This document shows, one piece after another, positions 1 to 9,320 of a stretch of DNA of 64,000 bases. Made by a program: the position numbers and the translations under genes. Origin of the DNA: an uncultured Bacilli bacterium (lineage in GTDB: Bacteria; Bacillota_I; Bacilli_A; RF39; UBA660); assembly GCA_947632375.1 (NCBI GenBank), contig CANRPF010000005.1, positions 1-64,000 of the forward strand, in the 5' to 3' direction. Each line of letters begins with the position of its first letter. Position 1 is the first letter of the stretch. The notes under the pieces were generated by a model. That model saw only the letters and a list, made by a program, of their open reading frames with translations, made no database searches and had not been told where the DNA came from.

Positions 1-2
1 GC

Positions 3-1319
3 GAACCAGACTGTATGGCTGTAATAGAGGCTGGCTATCCTAATGCTGTATCAGTTCCTAATGGTTGCAATAATACTAAATGGATAGAACAATGTTGGGA
101 TTGGCTAGAACAATTTAAAAAGATTATTATTTGGTGTGATAATGACGAACCTGGAATAAAAGCTAGAAATGATATTTGTAATAGGCTTGGAACATGGCGT
201 ACTTATTACATAGAAATAACAGACCGTACGCCAAGTGGCAAGCCAATAAAAGACGCTAATGAATTGTTATATCGTTTTGACAAAGAAAAAGTGTTAGATT
301 ACATAAACGCCCCTACTGAATTACCAGTAGAAGGAGTTTTAGACCTAGCAAACGTTACACCTTTTGATATTCAAACAGCCGAAGGCTTATATACAGGAAT
401 AGAAGATTTAGATAACCAAATATATAAAATTGTTTTAGGAACAGTAAATATTGTTACAGGAAAATCTGGAGAAGGAAAATCTGTTTTTGTAAATCAAGTT
501 GCTATTTGTCAAGCATTAGAACAGAACTATGATGTATTCGTTTTTAGTGGTGAATTGCCAGCACCAGTTTTGAAGACTTGGGTTGAGGTCAACATGATAG
601 GTAGAGAAAATATGGACTTGATTGACGGTGGACACGTCAGACAATTTCATAAGAAAGCCCAAGACGAAATGAGAGAATGGTACTCTGGTAGAATTATGGT
701 ATATGACGACAACTTAGATACAACAGCAAGTACATTATTGCATAAAATGGAAGAAATGGCTCGTAAATTTGGTACAAAAGTGTTCGTTATAGACAATTTA
801 ATGATGGTTGATTTAGAGTGTGACGACGAAAGTAGACTACAAGCTGAAAAGAATTTTATTAAAGATTTAATCAATTTTGCAAAGAAATTTAATGTTCTTG
901 TATGGCTTGTTGCACACCCTAGAAAAACAGGAGAAATTAGAGTAACAAAAGAAGATATAGCAGGTAGTTCTAATATAGCAAATTTAGCACATATGGTTTT
1001 TAGTGTTCATAGATATTCAGATAATGAAAAAGAAGGCGAACTCAACAACAGAGGTACATACAGTAGGGGCAAAGAGCCTGTTGAATATGATAGTGTTGTA
1101 GAGGTATTGAAAAACAGAATTACAGGAATAATGCCAAAAATAGATTTGTATTTTGATTATCCGTCTTATAGATTTTATAGAACACCAAGAGAATTATGGC
1201 ATAGATATAAATGGGATATGAATAAAGAACCATTAAATACAAAAGACCCTAATGAAGAAATGAGACGAAAAGAACGTATAAAAAGAGAAGGGACTTATCC
1301 AAGTGAACTCGATAACTGA
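3..1319 (+). CDS. Toprim / DnaB-like primase-helicase, 5'-truncated
   Basis: The gene is cut by the left window edge: the frame is already open at base 3 and the first residues (EPDCMAV) read as the end of a Toprim motif, so the ATG at 15 is not the start. The Toprim acidic motif is IIIWCDNDEPG near base 130. A RecA/DnaB-type ATPase follows, with Walker A GKSGEGKS around base 460 and Walker B VFVIDNLMM around base 785. This order matches T7 gp4/Twinkle-type replicative primase-helicases. The N-terminal zinc/primase part lies outside the window. It heads the replication operon and its stop overlaps the next gene. Confidence 0.85.
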   Translation, partial: EPDCMAVIEAGYPNAVSVPNGCNNTKWIEQCWDWLEQFKKIIIWCDNDEPGIKARNDICNRLGTWRTYYIEITDRTPSGKPIKDANELLYRFDKEKVLDYINAPTELPVEGVLDLANVTPFDIQTAEGLYTGIEDLDNQIYKIVLGTVNIVTGKSGEGKSVFVNQVAICQALEQNYDVFVFSGELPAPVLKTWVEVNMIGRENMDLIDGGHVRQFHKKAQDEMREWYSGRIMVYDDNLDTTASTLLHKMEEMARKFGTKVFVIDNLMMVDLECDDESRLQAEKNFIKDLINFAKKFNVLVWLVAHPRKTGEIRVTKEDIAGSSNIANLAHMVFSVHRYSDNEKEGELNNRGTYSRGKEPVEYDSVVEVLKNRITGIMPKIDLYFDYPSYRFYRTPRELWHRYKWDMNKEPLNTKDPNEEMRRKERIKREGTYPSELDN

Positions 1320-2121
1320 TATTAAAAACGAGTTAAAGGTTTTTGATAGATATAAATTCTATGAAGAGCCACACATATATACTTATGTTGAAGACGACGG
1401 TACAGAAACAGAAGTTGGTATGTCCGTAACTCAACTAATAAGTCAATATGAAAATCCTTTTGACGAAGAAAAGATGTCTTATTTCACAGCCAAGAAAAAA
1501 GGTATCCCACAAGAAATGGTTTTAGCAAATTGGCATTTTAATAGAGATTTTTCATGCTGTAAAGGAACACATATTCATGCTTATAATGAATATTTATGGA
1601 AGTATCAAGGAAAACGACCTTATAAGTACAACAGAGACGACGTTATAGACGAGTTTGGCTATGACGCTATAGAGAATGTATGGGAGAAGATAAAACTTCT
1701 CTGCGAGCGTTTTTACGCCCAATTCAAAGACCATTTAATTCCTATTGGTCTTGAACAGATTGTTGGTAGTAGAGATTATGACATTGCTGGGGCAATAGAT
1801 TTCCTTGCATACTCAAAAAAACTAGACGCTATTATAATACTTGATTATAAAACAAATAAAGAAATAAAAAAGGGGTCGTACAATAATAAGAAAATGTTAA
1901 AACCTTTAAACGATATATTAGATTGTAACTATTATCATTATTGTTTACAGCTTGCTATTTATAAAATATTGATAGAGCATGAAACTAATTTAAAACTAAG
2001 TAATAAAAAATGGTTGATATGGTTAAATGAAAATAACGATAACTATGTTTTATATGAGTGTGAAGATTTAGAAGATAAAGCAAGAGAGATTTTGGAAAAA
2101 AGGAGAGTAAAATGGAAATAA
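1303..2121 (+). CDS. PD-(D/E)XK family nuclease (Cas4/RecB-like)
   Basis: 272 residues. Visible family motifs are GTHIHAYNE (about residue 87), an Asp in AGAIDFLAY (about 165), the catalytic D-x-K pair in IILDYKTNK (about 180) and a trailing QLAIYK helix. These are the usual elements of phage exonucleases of the PD-(D/E)XK superfamily, which act on DNA ends during replication or recombination. No four-cysteine iron-sulfur cluster typical of full Cas4 is visible. The start is a GTG that overlaps the helicase stop by 17 bases, suggesting translational coupling; the next gene overlaps its 3' end by 10 bases. Confidence 0.7.
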   Translation: MNSITDIKNELKVFDRYKFYEEPHIYTYVEDDGTETEVGMSVTQLISQYENPFDEEKMSYFTAKKKGIPQEMVLANWHFNRDFSCCKGTHIHAYNEYLWKYQGKRPYKYNRDDVIDEFGYDAIENVWEKIKLLCERFYAQFKDHLIPIGLEQIVGSRDYDIAGAIDFLAYSKKLDAIIILDYKTNKEIKKGSYNNKKMLKPLNDILDCNYYHYCLQLAIYKILIEHETNLKLSNKKWLIWLNENNDNYVLYECEDLEDKAREILEKRRVKWK

Positions 2122-2705
2122 ATGAAAATAAGGAGAAATTTAAAAAGTTGTGTAAAGACCTTATTAAAAGAGAAGGTATTGACGACCTACTAGAATGGCT
2201 TGAAACAACAGACTTTTATGTTGCACCTGCCAGTACTAGATACCATTGTCGAGTTGAAGGTGGATTGTGTTATCACTCTTTAAATGTGTTTGAAAGAATG
2301 GTTAAAGAGTTTACTGACGAAGGTTATCTTAATAACTTAGGAACAGAAGCAAAAGCAAAACTTATGGAACAGATAGCAATAGTCAGTTTATTCCATGACG
2401 TATGTAAAGCCAATTTTTATAAAGTGTCTGAAAGAAACGTTAAAAATGAATACGGTGTATGGGTTAAAGAACCATTTTATACTGTTGAAAATAAAGGTAT
2501 GTTGGTAGGACATGGTTATAAATCAGCAAGAATAGTTAATAGATATATGAATATTAATGATGAAGAGTATATGGCTATAGTACATCACATGGGATATTCA
2601 AGCGACGATAATATAGGTAATGTTAGTGAAATATTTAATAAAAGTATTCTTACATTGTTATTGCATATAGCAGACACAAAGGCTACTTTTATTGACGAGA
2701 AATAG
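2112..2705 (+). CDS. HD-domain phosphohydrolase
   Basis: 197 residues. HD superfamily metal ligands are visible in order: H in CYHSLNVF (about residue 55), the HD pair in SLFHDVCK (about 97), then GHGYKSA and IVHHMGY near 137 and 159. HD proteins hydrolyse phosphate esters, often nucleotides; the substrate here is unknown. It has a strong ribosome site (AAGGAGAG) inside the upstream nuclease gene. Position in a DNA replication operon suggests a role in dNTP or nucleic acid turnover, but this is inference. Confidence 0.65.
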   Translation: MEINENKEKFKKLCKDLIKREGIDDLLEWLETTDFYVAPASTRYHCRVEGGLCYHSLNVFERMVKEFTDEGYLNNLGTEAKAKLMEQIAIVSLFHDVCKANFYKVSERNVKNEYGVWVKEPFYTVENKGMLVGHGYKSARIVNRYMNINDEEYMAIVHHMGYSSDDNIGNVSEIFNKSILTLLLHIADTKATFIDEK

Positions 2706-2724
2706 TGTTGAGAGGTGAATATAT

Positions 2725-2931
2725 ATGTTTGAAGATAATATTACTACTAAAAGATTGTTAAAAAGAAAATCTTATATGGAGGCTTTAGAAAAGGCTAAGG
2801 AAGAAAATAATGATTTTAAAGTAAGACAACTAGAAGGTAAAATCGCTATGTTTAATAGAAAACACTATCCAGAAAACCACTGGAATAGTAAAGAAAAAGG
2901 AACTTATGTAAAAAAGGAGATTAAAAAATAA
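2725..2931 (+). CDS. Small lysine-rich protein, unknown
   Basis: 68 residues, strongly basic and predicted helical (LLKRKSYMEALEKAKEE). No family recognised. It is preceded by GAGGTG eight bases before the ATG and its TAA overlaps the ATG of the next gene (TAATG), so it is translated with the Gp157-like gene. Confidence 0.7.
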   Translation: MFEDNITTKRLLKRKSYMEALEKAKEENNDFKVRQLEGKIAMFNRKHYPENHWNSKEKGTYVKKEIKK

Positions 2932-3488
2932 TGAACATTGAAGATTTAAGTGGTTATGGTATTGTTAAAACCATAGCTGAAATAATTGAACAAGGCTTTG
3001 CCTTTGACGAAGAAACTGGGGAAGTATTGTTCGAGCATGAAGATTTAGATAAGTTAGAAATGGCTTTAGACGATAAGATGTCGTCAACAGTAGGATATTA
3101 TAATGTTCTATGTGATAAAGTAGATAATCTTAAAAAACGTAAAAAAGAAATAGATTATTCTATAAAACTTGCTGAAAAAAGAGTTGAAAGAATGAAAGAT
3201 TATTTAGATTATCTAATGAAAGCCAATAACAAAACTAAATTTGAAAAAGACGAACATAAAATATCATATAGAAAATCTGTGGCTTCTAATATTAGTGACG
3301 AAAAGGCTTTAAGAGATTATATTAATTCTGATAAAGAACTTACAGAAAAATATTTGAAATTCAAAGAGCCAGACATTAATAAAAAAGCCATAATGGAAGA
3401 TATAAAAAGTTCTAAGAAAGATAATGAATATACTCTTGAAATTCCTGGATTTGAATTGATAGAGAATAATAATATAATAATAAAGTAA
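2931..3488 (+). CDS. Siphovirus Gp157-like protein
   Basis: 185 residues. The order is an N-terminal acidic segment with FDEETGEV, a long coiled coil from about residue 35 to 100 rich in Lys/Glu (VDNLKKRKKEIDYSIKLAEKR), then a short beta-rich tail (KISYRKSVASN). This is the layout of the Siphovirus Gp157 family, phage proteins placed beside replication or recombination genes and linked to phage resistance in streptococci. The molecular action is not known. The ribosome site AAGGAG lies within the upstream gene. Confidence 0.75.
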   Translation: MNIEDLSGYGIVKTIAEIIEQGFAFDEETGEVLFEHEDLDKLEMALDDKMSSTVGYYNVLCDKVDNLKKRKKEIDYSIKLAEKRVERMKDYLDYLMKANNKTKFEKDEHKISYRKSVASNISDEKALRDYINSDKELTEKYLKFKEPDINKKAIMEDIKSSKKDNEYTLEIPGFELIENNNIIIK

Positions 3489-3501
3489 AAGAGGTGTTAT
3501 A

Positions 3502-3729
3502 ATGTATCAATTAAATTTATCAATTAATGAAGACGAGGCTGACTTAATACTTAGAGGTCTAGGGTTACATAAAAACGAGGTAGAAAAATTAGCAAATCGT
3601 ATTTTAACTGACGCTAGAAAACAAATCGCTGATATTGACAAAGCCAATCAAGAAGCTGCTGAAAAAGCAAAAAAAGAAAGCGAAGAGAAAAAAGAAAAAG
3701 AGAAAATTGAAGAAGAAGGAGAAAAATAA
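3502..3729 (+). CDS. Small protein with charged coiled-coil tail, unknown
   Basis: 75 residues. The first half (INEDEADLILRGLGLHKNE) is helical; the second half is almost pure Lys/Glu/Ala. RBS GAGGTG. No family recognised. It lies four bases before the next gene. Confidence 0.65.
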   Translation: MYQLNLSINEDEADLILRGLGLHKNEVEKLANRILTDARKQIADIDKANQEAAEKAKKESEEKKEKEKIEEEGEK

Positions 3730-3733
3730 CATA

Positions 3734-3973
3734 ATGGAAGAAAAGAAAGATAAGACAATAGTGTGCAGAAATTGTGGTAATGAGTTTACATTTACTGTAG
3801 GAGAACAAAAATTTTATGAAGAGAAAGGTTTTGCAGACCCTGTAAGATGTAGAGACTGTAGAGCAAAAAGAAAAGCTGAAAGAGAAGCACAAGAAGAAAA
3901 GACAGAAGAACAAAAACAACAAGATTTTGAAGATATGCTAAAGAAATTCCAAGAAAACACAGTTAAATTTTAA
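3734..3973 (+). CDS. Zinc-ribbon protein
   Basis: 79 residues starting at the ATG at 3734; the frame is open further upstream, but that part overlaps the previous gene in a different frame and reads as low-complexity Lys. Two CxxC pairs, CRNCGNEF and CRDCRAK, enclose a 22-residue loop containing the GEQKFYEEKGF signature of the probable zinc-ribbon family (PF13451 type). A charged helix follows. Role unknown; nucleic acid or protein binding is usual for the fold. Last gene before a terminator. Confidence 0.7.
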   Translation: MEEKKDKTIVCRNCGNEFTFTVGEQKFYEEKGFADPVRCRDCRAKRKAEREAQEEKTEEQKQQDFEDMLKKFQENTVKF

Positions 3974-3974
3974 T

Positions 3975-4001
3975 AAGAAAACCGACACGTTCGGTTTTTT
4001 A
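3975..4001 (+). terminator. Rho-independent terminator
   Basis: The stem AAAACCGA pairs with TCGGTTTT across a five-base loop, followed by a T run. It ends the first replication operon directly before the promoter for the polymerase gene. Confidence 0.8.
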
Positions 4002-4002
4002 T

Positions 4003-4031
4003 TTGACTTTTTTAATAAAGTATGATATTAT
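4003..4031 (+). promoter_or_regulatory. Sigma-A promoter for DNA polymerase operon
   Basis: TTGACT (4003-4008), exactly 17 bases, TATTAT (4026-4031). It lies between the terminator and the polymerase start, so the polymerase and downstream genes have their own transcription start. Confidence 0.75.
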
Positions 4032-4062
4032 TTTATTATAGTAGAGAGGCAAAGGTGAGGAC

Positions 4063-7000
4063 ATGGAAAAGAATTATGTTGTATATCATTTACATTCGGA
4101 TATGAGTTTATTAGACTCATGTACGAAATATCAAGATTATATTGCTAAGGCTGTAGAATTAGGACAGAAAGCAATATGTTTTACTGAACATGGTAATATA
4201 TTTAATTGGGTATCAAAAAAGATAGATTGTGAGAAAGCTGGACTTAAATATTTACATGGTTGTGAAGTCTACTTAACTCAACAATTAGAACCTAAAATAA
4301 GAGATAATTACCATACCGTACTTATAGCAAAAAACTTTGACGGTGTATTAGAGATTAATTCTTTAATAAGTTTATCTAACAGAGAAGACCATAGATATTT
4401 TAAACCTAGAATTACTTTTGAAGAATTTTGTAATATATCAGACAATGTTATTAAAATAAGTGCGTGCTTAGCCTCACCACTAGCAAGAATGGAAGAAGAA
4501 GTTAAAAACAAAACTAAAGAAATTGAAGAGATAGAAGACGATAGCAAGAAAGAAGAATTACAGAAAGAAATAGATATATTGAATAAGTATATTAAAGAAT
4601 TACCTTATCATTATGACTATTTTGAAGTACAACCCCATGTTGCTAGTGAAGAACAGAAAGAATACAACAAAAAATTATTTGAGATGTCCAAGAAATACAA
4701 GAAACCTTTAATTGCTGGAACAGACACTCATAGTCTAAATCAATATAAGGCTGAATGTAGACAAATGTTAATGTTAAGTAAACATATCAATTATGCTTTG
4801 GAAGATACATTTGATTTAACATATAAGTCTTATGACGAACTTGTTGATATGTTTGAAAGACAAGATTGTTTAAATAAGAATACATATTTAGAAGCAATAA
4901 ATAATACTAATGTAATGGCTGACTCTGTTGAGGAATTTGAGTTAGATACATCTTTTAAATATCCAAAAGTTTATGACGACGATATAGCCGAGATAAAAAA
5001 ACGTCTTAATGAAAGACTTAAAAAAATGGTTTTAGACGGAACAATACCAAGAGAACAATTACCAAAGTTTACTGAAAACATAAGAGAAGAAGTAAGAGTA
5101 TTTGAAAAAATACAGATGTGTGGTTTTATGTTATTCATGTCAGATTTGATAGAGTGGTGTAGACAAAATAATATACCAACAGGAACAGCAAGAGGTAGTT
5201 GTGGTGGTAGTTGTGTTGCTTATGTATTAGGCATTATAGATTTAAATCCTATTACATGGAAAACTGTGTTCTCGAGATTTGCAAACGAAAGCAGAAAAGA
5301 AATCGGGGATATAGATATAGACTTTGCACCAAATGACAGAGAAAAAGTCTATAATCATATGATTGAAAAATTTGGAGAAAACAACACAGATTATATATTG
5401 GCTTTGGGTACAATATCAGACAGGGCTTGTATAGACGAGATTTGTAGGGCTTTAAGTTATAAAGAGCCAGATAATCCTTTATATTTGCTTGATAATGTTA
5501 AAGTTATAAAACAAGAATATGAAGACGACCCAGAGAGTGCAAGAAAGAAATATCCAGATATATTTTATTATTTTGACGGTATGCTTAATACTACTATATC
5601 ACAATCTATGCACCCATGTGGCATGGTCGTAAGCCCTATAACATTAAATGACAACTATGGAGAGTTATGGAGCGACGGTAAGAAGATAATACAAATAGAT
5701 ATGGAAGCAATTCATGACGTATCATTAGTAAAATATGATATATTAGGTTTAAAGAATGTAGGTATAATAAAAGACGCTTGTGAAAGTGCTGGAATACCTT
5801 ATCCTAAAACAAACACAATAGATTGGAACGACCAAGATGTATGGGCTGATATGATTAAAGCACCACAGGGAATATTCCAATTTGAAAGTGCTTTTGCATT
5901 TCAAAACTTAAAACAATTCCAACCTAAAAATATATATGATATGTCTTTAGTTACTGCTGCACTTAGACCTTCTGGGGCTTCGTATAGAGACAGCTTAATG
6001 AAAAAAGAAGTACATCATAATATCTCACCAATGATAGACGATTTACTTAAAGATAACTACGGTTATTTAGTTTATCAATGTGACGTTTTAAAATTCTTAC
6101 AACAGATATGTGGATTAAATGGTAGTGAAGCCGACAATGTTCGTAGAGCCATAGCAAGAAAGCAAATGGATAGATTACAAGAAGCATTACCAAAGATAGA
6201 AAAGGGTTATGTTGAAAAGTCAGGAAAACCTAAAGACGAAGCCATAGCAGAATTGCAAGAATATATACAAATACTTATAGACGCTAGTTCTTATATGTTT
6301 GGATATAATCATTCTATTGCTTATTGTATGATAGGATATATATGTGCATATCTTAGATATTATTATCCTGCTGACTTTATATTATCTTATCTAAACAATG
6401 CAGATAACGAAGACGATATAATTGGTGGTTATGAATTATCAAAGTTATATAATGTACCAATTGAGTCAGCTAGATTTAGACACTCTACATATAATTATGT
6501 ATTAGATAAAAAAGAAAATAAAATCTATAAAGGGGTAGAAAGTATAAAGTTCCTTAATAAAGATTGTTCTTTATTCTTATACAGTTTAAAAGATAATCAA
6601 TACGATACCTTTATTGATTTGTTATATGAAATAGACGGTTCTAAAGACGAAAGTAATAGGTCTTATGTAAACTCGAGACAGCTTGAAACATTAATAAAAC
6701 TACAATACTTTGAAGAGTTTGGTGGAAACAAAAAACTTTTGACTGTACATAATATGTTTAAACAACTAGCAAATAAAAAAGTTTTAAGCAAAGAAAAAGT
6801 AGAAAATCTGGGATTAACAAAGGAAATTTTAGAGGCTGGAGATGTAACTGAAACAAAAAAACAGTACAAAATAAATGATATGTGTGCTATACTGAAATTA
6901 ATAGAGGATAGTACGCCAAATGAGAACTTAACTGTTGAGGAACAAGTTGAGTTTGAATTGGACTCTCTAGGATATATCAGTATGACTTATGATGTCTCTA

Positions 7001-7278
7001 AGAATATTTGTTATATCAAAGATACTAATACCAAATATACACCAAGATTAACTCTGTATTGCCTTAAAAATGGTAGCACTATTGAATGTAAAGTTGCTAA
7101 AACATTATATAAAAATAATACTATCAGAAAAGGTGATGTTATAAGAGCCAATAGATTTGAGAAAAGACATAAAAGTATTAAGACAGCAGACGGTTGGCAA
7201 AGAACAGAAGATACAGAATGGTGGTTAGTTGGTTATGAAAAAACTACTATAGAGGAGGAACTTAAAAATGAAGATTGA
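4063..7278 (+). CDS. dnaE: DNA polymerase III alpha subunit (DnaE-type)
   Basis: 1071 residues, C-family replicative polymerase. An N-terminal PHP domain shows HLHSDMSLLDS (residues 9-19) and CFTEHGN (about 38). The polymerase core has PTGTARGSCGGS (about 372-383) and the catalytic acids in GDIDIDFAP (about 417). FGYNHSIAYC (about 746) is the usual helix-hairpin region, and an OB-like C-terminal part follows (about 960 onward). It is somewhat shorter than cellular DnaE. RBS GGTGAGG. The phage thus encodes its own bacterial-type replicase rather than a family A or B polymerase. Confidence 0.92.
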   Translation: MEKNYVVYHLHSDMSLLDSCTKYQDYIAKAVELGQKAICFTEHGNIFNWVSKKIDCEKAGLKYLHGCEVYLTQQLEPKIRDNYHTVLIAKNFDGVLEINSLISLSNREDHRYFKPRITFEEFCNISDNVIKISACLASPLARMEEEVKNKTKEIEEIEDDSKKEELQKEIDILNKYIKELPYHYDYFEVQPHVASEEQKEYNKKLFEMSKKYKKPLIAGTDTHSLNQYKAECRQMLMLSKHINYALEDTFDLTYKSYDELVDMFERQDCLNKNTYLEAINNTNVMADSVEEFELDTSFKYPKVYDDDIAEIKKRLNERLKKMVLDGTIPREQLPKFTENIREEVRVFEKIQMCGFMLFMSDLIEWCRQNNIPTGTARGSCGGSCVAYVLGIIDLNPITWKTVFSRFANESRKEIGDIDIDFAPNDREKVYNHMIEKFGENNTDYILALGTISDRACIDEICRALSYKEPDNPLYLLDNVKVIKQEYEDDPESARKKYPDIFYYFDGMLNTTISQSMHPCGMVVSPITLNDNYGELWSDGKKIIQIDMEAIHDVSLVKYDILGLKNVGIIKDACESAGIPYPKTNTIDWNDQDVWADMIKAPQGIFQFESAFAFQNLKQFQPKNIYDMSLVTAALRPSGASYRDSLMKKEVHHNISPMIDDLLKDNYGYLVYQCDVLKFLQQICGLNGSEADNVRRAIARKQMDRLQEALPKIEKGYVEKSGKPKDEAIAELQEYIQILIDASSYMFGYNHSIAYCMIGYICAYLRYYYPADFILSYLNNADNEDDIIGGYELSKLYNVPIESARFRHSTYNYVLDKKENKIYKGVESIKFLNKDCSLFLYSLKDNQYDTFIDLLYEIDGSKDESNRSYVNSRQLETLIKLQYFEEFGGNKKLLTVHNMFKQLANKKVLSKEKVENLGLTKEILEAGDVTETKKQYKINDMCAILKLIEDSTPNENLTVEEQVEFELDSLGYISMTYDVSKNICYIKDTNTKYTPRLTLYCLKNGSTIECKVAKTLYKNNTIRKGDVIRANRFEKRHKSIKTADGWQRTEDTEWWLVGYEKTTIEEELKNED

Positions 7279-7438
7279 TTATTTAAGAACTAATGGCTTA
7301 CCTAAGGAAGAAAAAGATAAAAAGAAAGCAGATTTTATCAAAAACCTAAAGAAAGCCATAGCAAAGAGAGAAAAGAATGTAAAAAAGGAGAGTAAAGACA
7401 ATGGAGAAAGAACAAAGAAAAAAGGTTCAAGTTCTTGA
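7268..7438 (+). CDS. Small basic protein overlapping polymerase and ligase genes
   Basis: 56 residues, about one third lysine. The ATG follows a good AGAGGAGG site inside the polymerase gene; the frame runs through the start of the RNA ligase gene and ends at TGA 7436. The internal AAGGAGAG that starts the ligase gene is within it. No family; the overlap at both ends argues for real translational coupling. Confidence 0.55.
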   Translation: MKIDYLRTNGLPKEEKDKKKADFIKNLKKAIAKREKNVKKESKDNGERTKKKGSSS

Positions 7439-8576
7439 TTTTATTAGGGAACATGATAACTGGGAAGAACTGTTGTCTAAAGAACCTTATAACATAATAA
7501 TTAAATGGAAGAAACCTTTTGTATTACTGAAATATAATCAATATGAAAGTGATTTTGGTAATCCAATAGTACAGGAATGTAGAGGTTTAATTTTAAAAGA
7601 AGATAAAGAAGAGAAGTTTAAAATCGCCTCTATGCGTTTTTCAAAATTCTTTAATTATGGTGAAGATAAAGCCTCTAAATTAGATTTTGACCCGTATGTT
7701 GAAGTTCAACAAAAAATAGACGGGTCTATTATAGGGGTTTGGTACGACCAGATTACTGGTTGGCACGTATCTACAAGTGGTAACATAGACGCCCAAGACG
7801 CAGATTTACAATTTCAAACAGATGTTTTAAAAAATTATTATGATTTATTTAAGGAAGCGGCTTTGAATACAAATTTTCAAACAAAGTTTTTGCAACCACA
7901 ATATACATATATATTTGAACTTGTAAGTCCGTACAATAAAACAGTTGTGCCTTATCCAGAGCCAGATTTATATTTATTGGCTGTTAGAGATAATAATACT
8001 TTGGAAGAGGTATCACGTGATGTTTTAAATTTTATGGGGTCAGTTTTAAATGTTAAAACACCAAAATATTTTAGTTGTACTAATATAAAAGAAGCCAAAG
8101 AGGCTGTTAGTAAACTAACAAAGAATAGTGAACACTTTGAAGGTTTTGTTTTATGTGATAAACATTTTAATAGAATAAAAATGAAGACGCCATGTTATAT
8201 GGAATTATTCTTTATGAAAGGCGAAGGAATAATGTCTGAAAAGAAGATTTTAAAAATCATACTAGACGAAGCTGACGACGATTTTATATCAGCGTTCCCA
8301 GAGTATAAGAAAGAATTTAATGAGATAAAAAATGCTTTTAATAATTTTACAAATAAAATGAAAGAAGCATTGAATATCGCAGGAAAGTTTAAATCTGGTG
8401 ACAGAAAGACTTATGCTAGCGAGGTTTGTAGAAGTCCATTTGCAGATGTGTTATTTAAAGCCTATGATATTGATTATTGGGATAAAGCAAAACCAGAACA
8501 AAACGAGTTTGTCATAGATTATATTAACAATATACATTTATCTAAACTCGTAGAAAGGATAAAAGAAGAATTATGA
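7401..8576 (+). CDS. RNA ligase (T4 Rnl1-like)
   Basis: 391 residues, ATP-dependent nucleotidyl ligase. Motif I with the adenylated lysine is KIDGSIIG (about residue 106); motif III lies near YIFELVSPY (about 172), motif IV is EGFVL (about 247) and motif V is KMKTP (about 259). A helical C-terminal domain follows. Such enzymes seal 3'-OH and 5'-phosphate RNA ends; T4 Rnl1 repairs tRNA cut by host anticodon nucleases. Together with a RlaP-like transferase (9320), a kinase-HD protein (25700) and a HAD phosphatase (20706) it suggests an RNA repair set. Confidence 0.8.
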   Translation: MEKEQRKKVQVLDFIREHDNWEELLSKEPYNIIIKWKKPFVLLKYNQYESDFGNPIVQECRGLILKEDKEEKFKIASMRFSKFFNYGEDKASKLDFDPYVEVQQKIDGSIIGVWYDQITGWHVSTSGNIDAQDADLQFQTDVLKNYYDLFKEAALNTNFQTKFLQPQYTYIFELVSPYNKTVVPYPEPDLYLLAVRDNNTLEEVSRDVLNFMGSVLNVKTPKYFSCTNIKEAKEAVSKLTKNSEHFEGFVLCDKHFNRIKMKTPCYMELFFMKGEGIMSEKKILKIILDEADDDFISAFPEYKKEFNEIKNAFNNFTNKMKEALNIAGKFKSGDRKTYASEVCRSPFADVLFKAYDIDYWDKAKPEQNEFVIDYINNIHLSKLVERIKEEL

Positions 8577-8812
8577 AAAAGAAGTATTTAGTAATTATGC
8601 AAGACGAATATTGTAACCTGTATTATATGGGGAAATATGATAGTTTGTCAGACGCCCTTCCAGACGTAAATGACTGGTTAGAACCTTATAATGTTAAACT
8701 GGAAGAATTAAAATCTCGACCAGGAACTATGAACGAGGTTTTCGACACAGACATTGAAACAGAGACTGGGTTTGTTATGGTTAGAGGTTTTATTTTAAAC
8801 GACAATGAATAA
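8573..8812 (+). CDS. Hypothetical protein
   Basis: 79 acidic residues; start overlaps the RNA ligase stop (ATGA). No recognised family. The C-terminal part (GFVMVRGFILND) looks like beta strands. Probably co-translated with the ligase. Confidence 0.65.
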   Translation: MKKKYLVIMQDEYCNLYYMGKYDSLSDALPDVNDWLEPYNVKLEELKSRPGTMNEVFDTDIETETGFVMVRGFILNDNE

Positions 8813-8830
8813 GAAAAGGAAGATTTTATT

Positions 8831-9028
8831 ATGAATAAGAAAGCAGAGTTTGTTAAAATAACAGACGAACAAGAAAAAAGAATTGAAGAAGTTAGACTAT
8901 ATTTCTCAAACATTTATAATGCTATTGAGAAATTAACAAAACCTAGTAGAGAAACTTCTCTAGCAATTACAAAACTAGAAGAAGCACAATACTGGGCTAT
9001 AAAAGGAATAACTAGGGAAGAAGATTAA
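8831..9028 (+). CDS. Acb2/Tad1-like anti-CBASS protein
   Basis: 65 residues. The helical hairpin signature RETSLAITKLEEAQYWA (about residues 43-59) after an amphipathic first helix (QEKRIEEVRLYF) matches the Acb2/Tad1 hairpin family of small phage proteins. Acb2 forms hexamers that sequester cyclic di- and trinucleotides and so block CBASS (some also Thoeris-type) signalling. Length fits the family. RBS AAGGAAG. The assignment is by remembered motif, not by search. Confidence 0.7.
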   Translation: MNKKAEFVKITDEQEKRIEEVRLYFSNIYNAIEKLTKPSRETSLAITKLEEAQYWAIKGITREED

Positions 9029-9050
9029 GAAAGGTAAGGAGATAGGTATT

Positions 9051-9320
9051 ATGAAAAACAATGATTTTGAAAAATTAGCAAAGAAGACAGTAGTAGATTA
9101 TTTTAATAAGAACGCAGAAAAGACAGACAGCATAGAGATAAAGGAAGAGGATACATTTATTGTTTGGAGTTGTAAAACTCTACAAAACAACAAGGCTTTA
9201 ATAAGCACAAATGTATCAGACGGTATGTATTATGAATTAACTTACAATGGTGATAAGAAAGAATTATATCTTGACGCTTATAAGAAATGGGAAAACGTAT
9301 GTTACAAGATAGACGAATAA
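9051..9320 (+). CDS. DUF6275 family phage protein
   Basis: 89 residues. The run FIVWSCKTLQNNKAL followed by DGMYYELTYNGDK and LDAYKKWEN is typical of DUF6275 small phage proteins of Firmicutes, whose function is unknown. RBS AAGGAG. Its stop overlaps the next start (TAATG). Confidence 0.65.
   Translation: MKNNDFEKLAKKTVVDYFNKNAEKTDSIEIKEEDTFIVWSCKTLQNNKALISTNVSDGMYYELTYNGDKKELYLDAYKKWENVCYKIDE

Noticed and set aside
647-874. Minus-strand frame inside the helicase gene
   Set aside because: Mirror image of a strongly coding plus frame, no ribosome site; same for other antisense frames inside the polymerase, helicase and nrd genes.
3635-3733. Longer zinc-ribbon protein starting at 3635
   Set aside because: The extension reads as a lysine run in an alternate frame of the preceding gene; ATG 3734 gives the normal family length.
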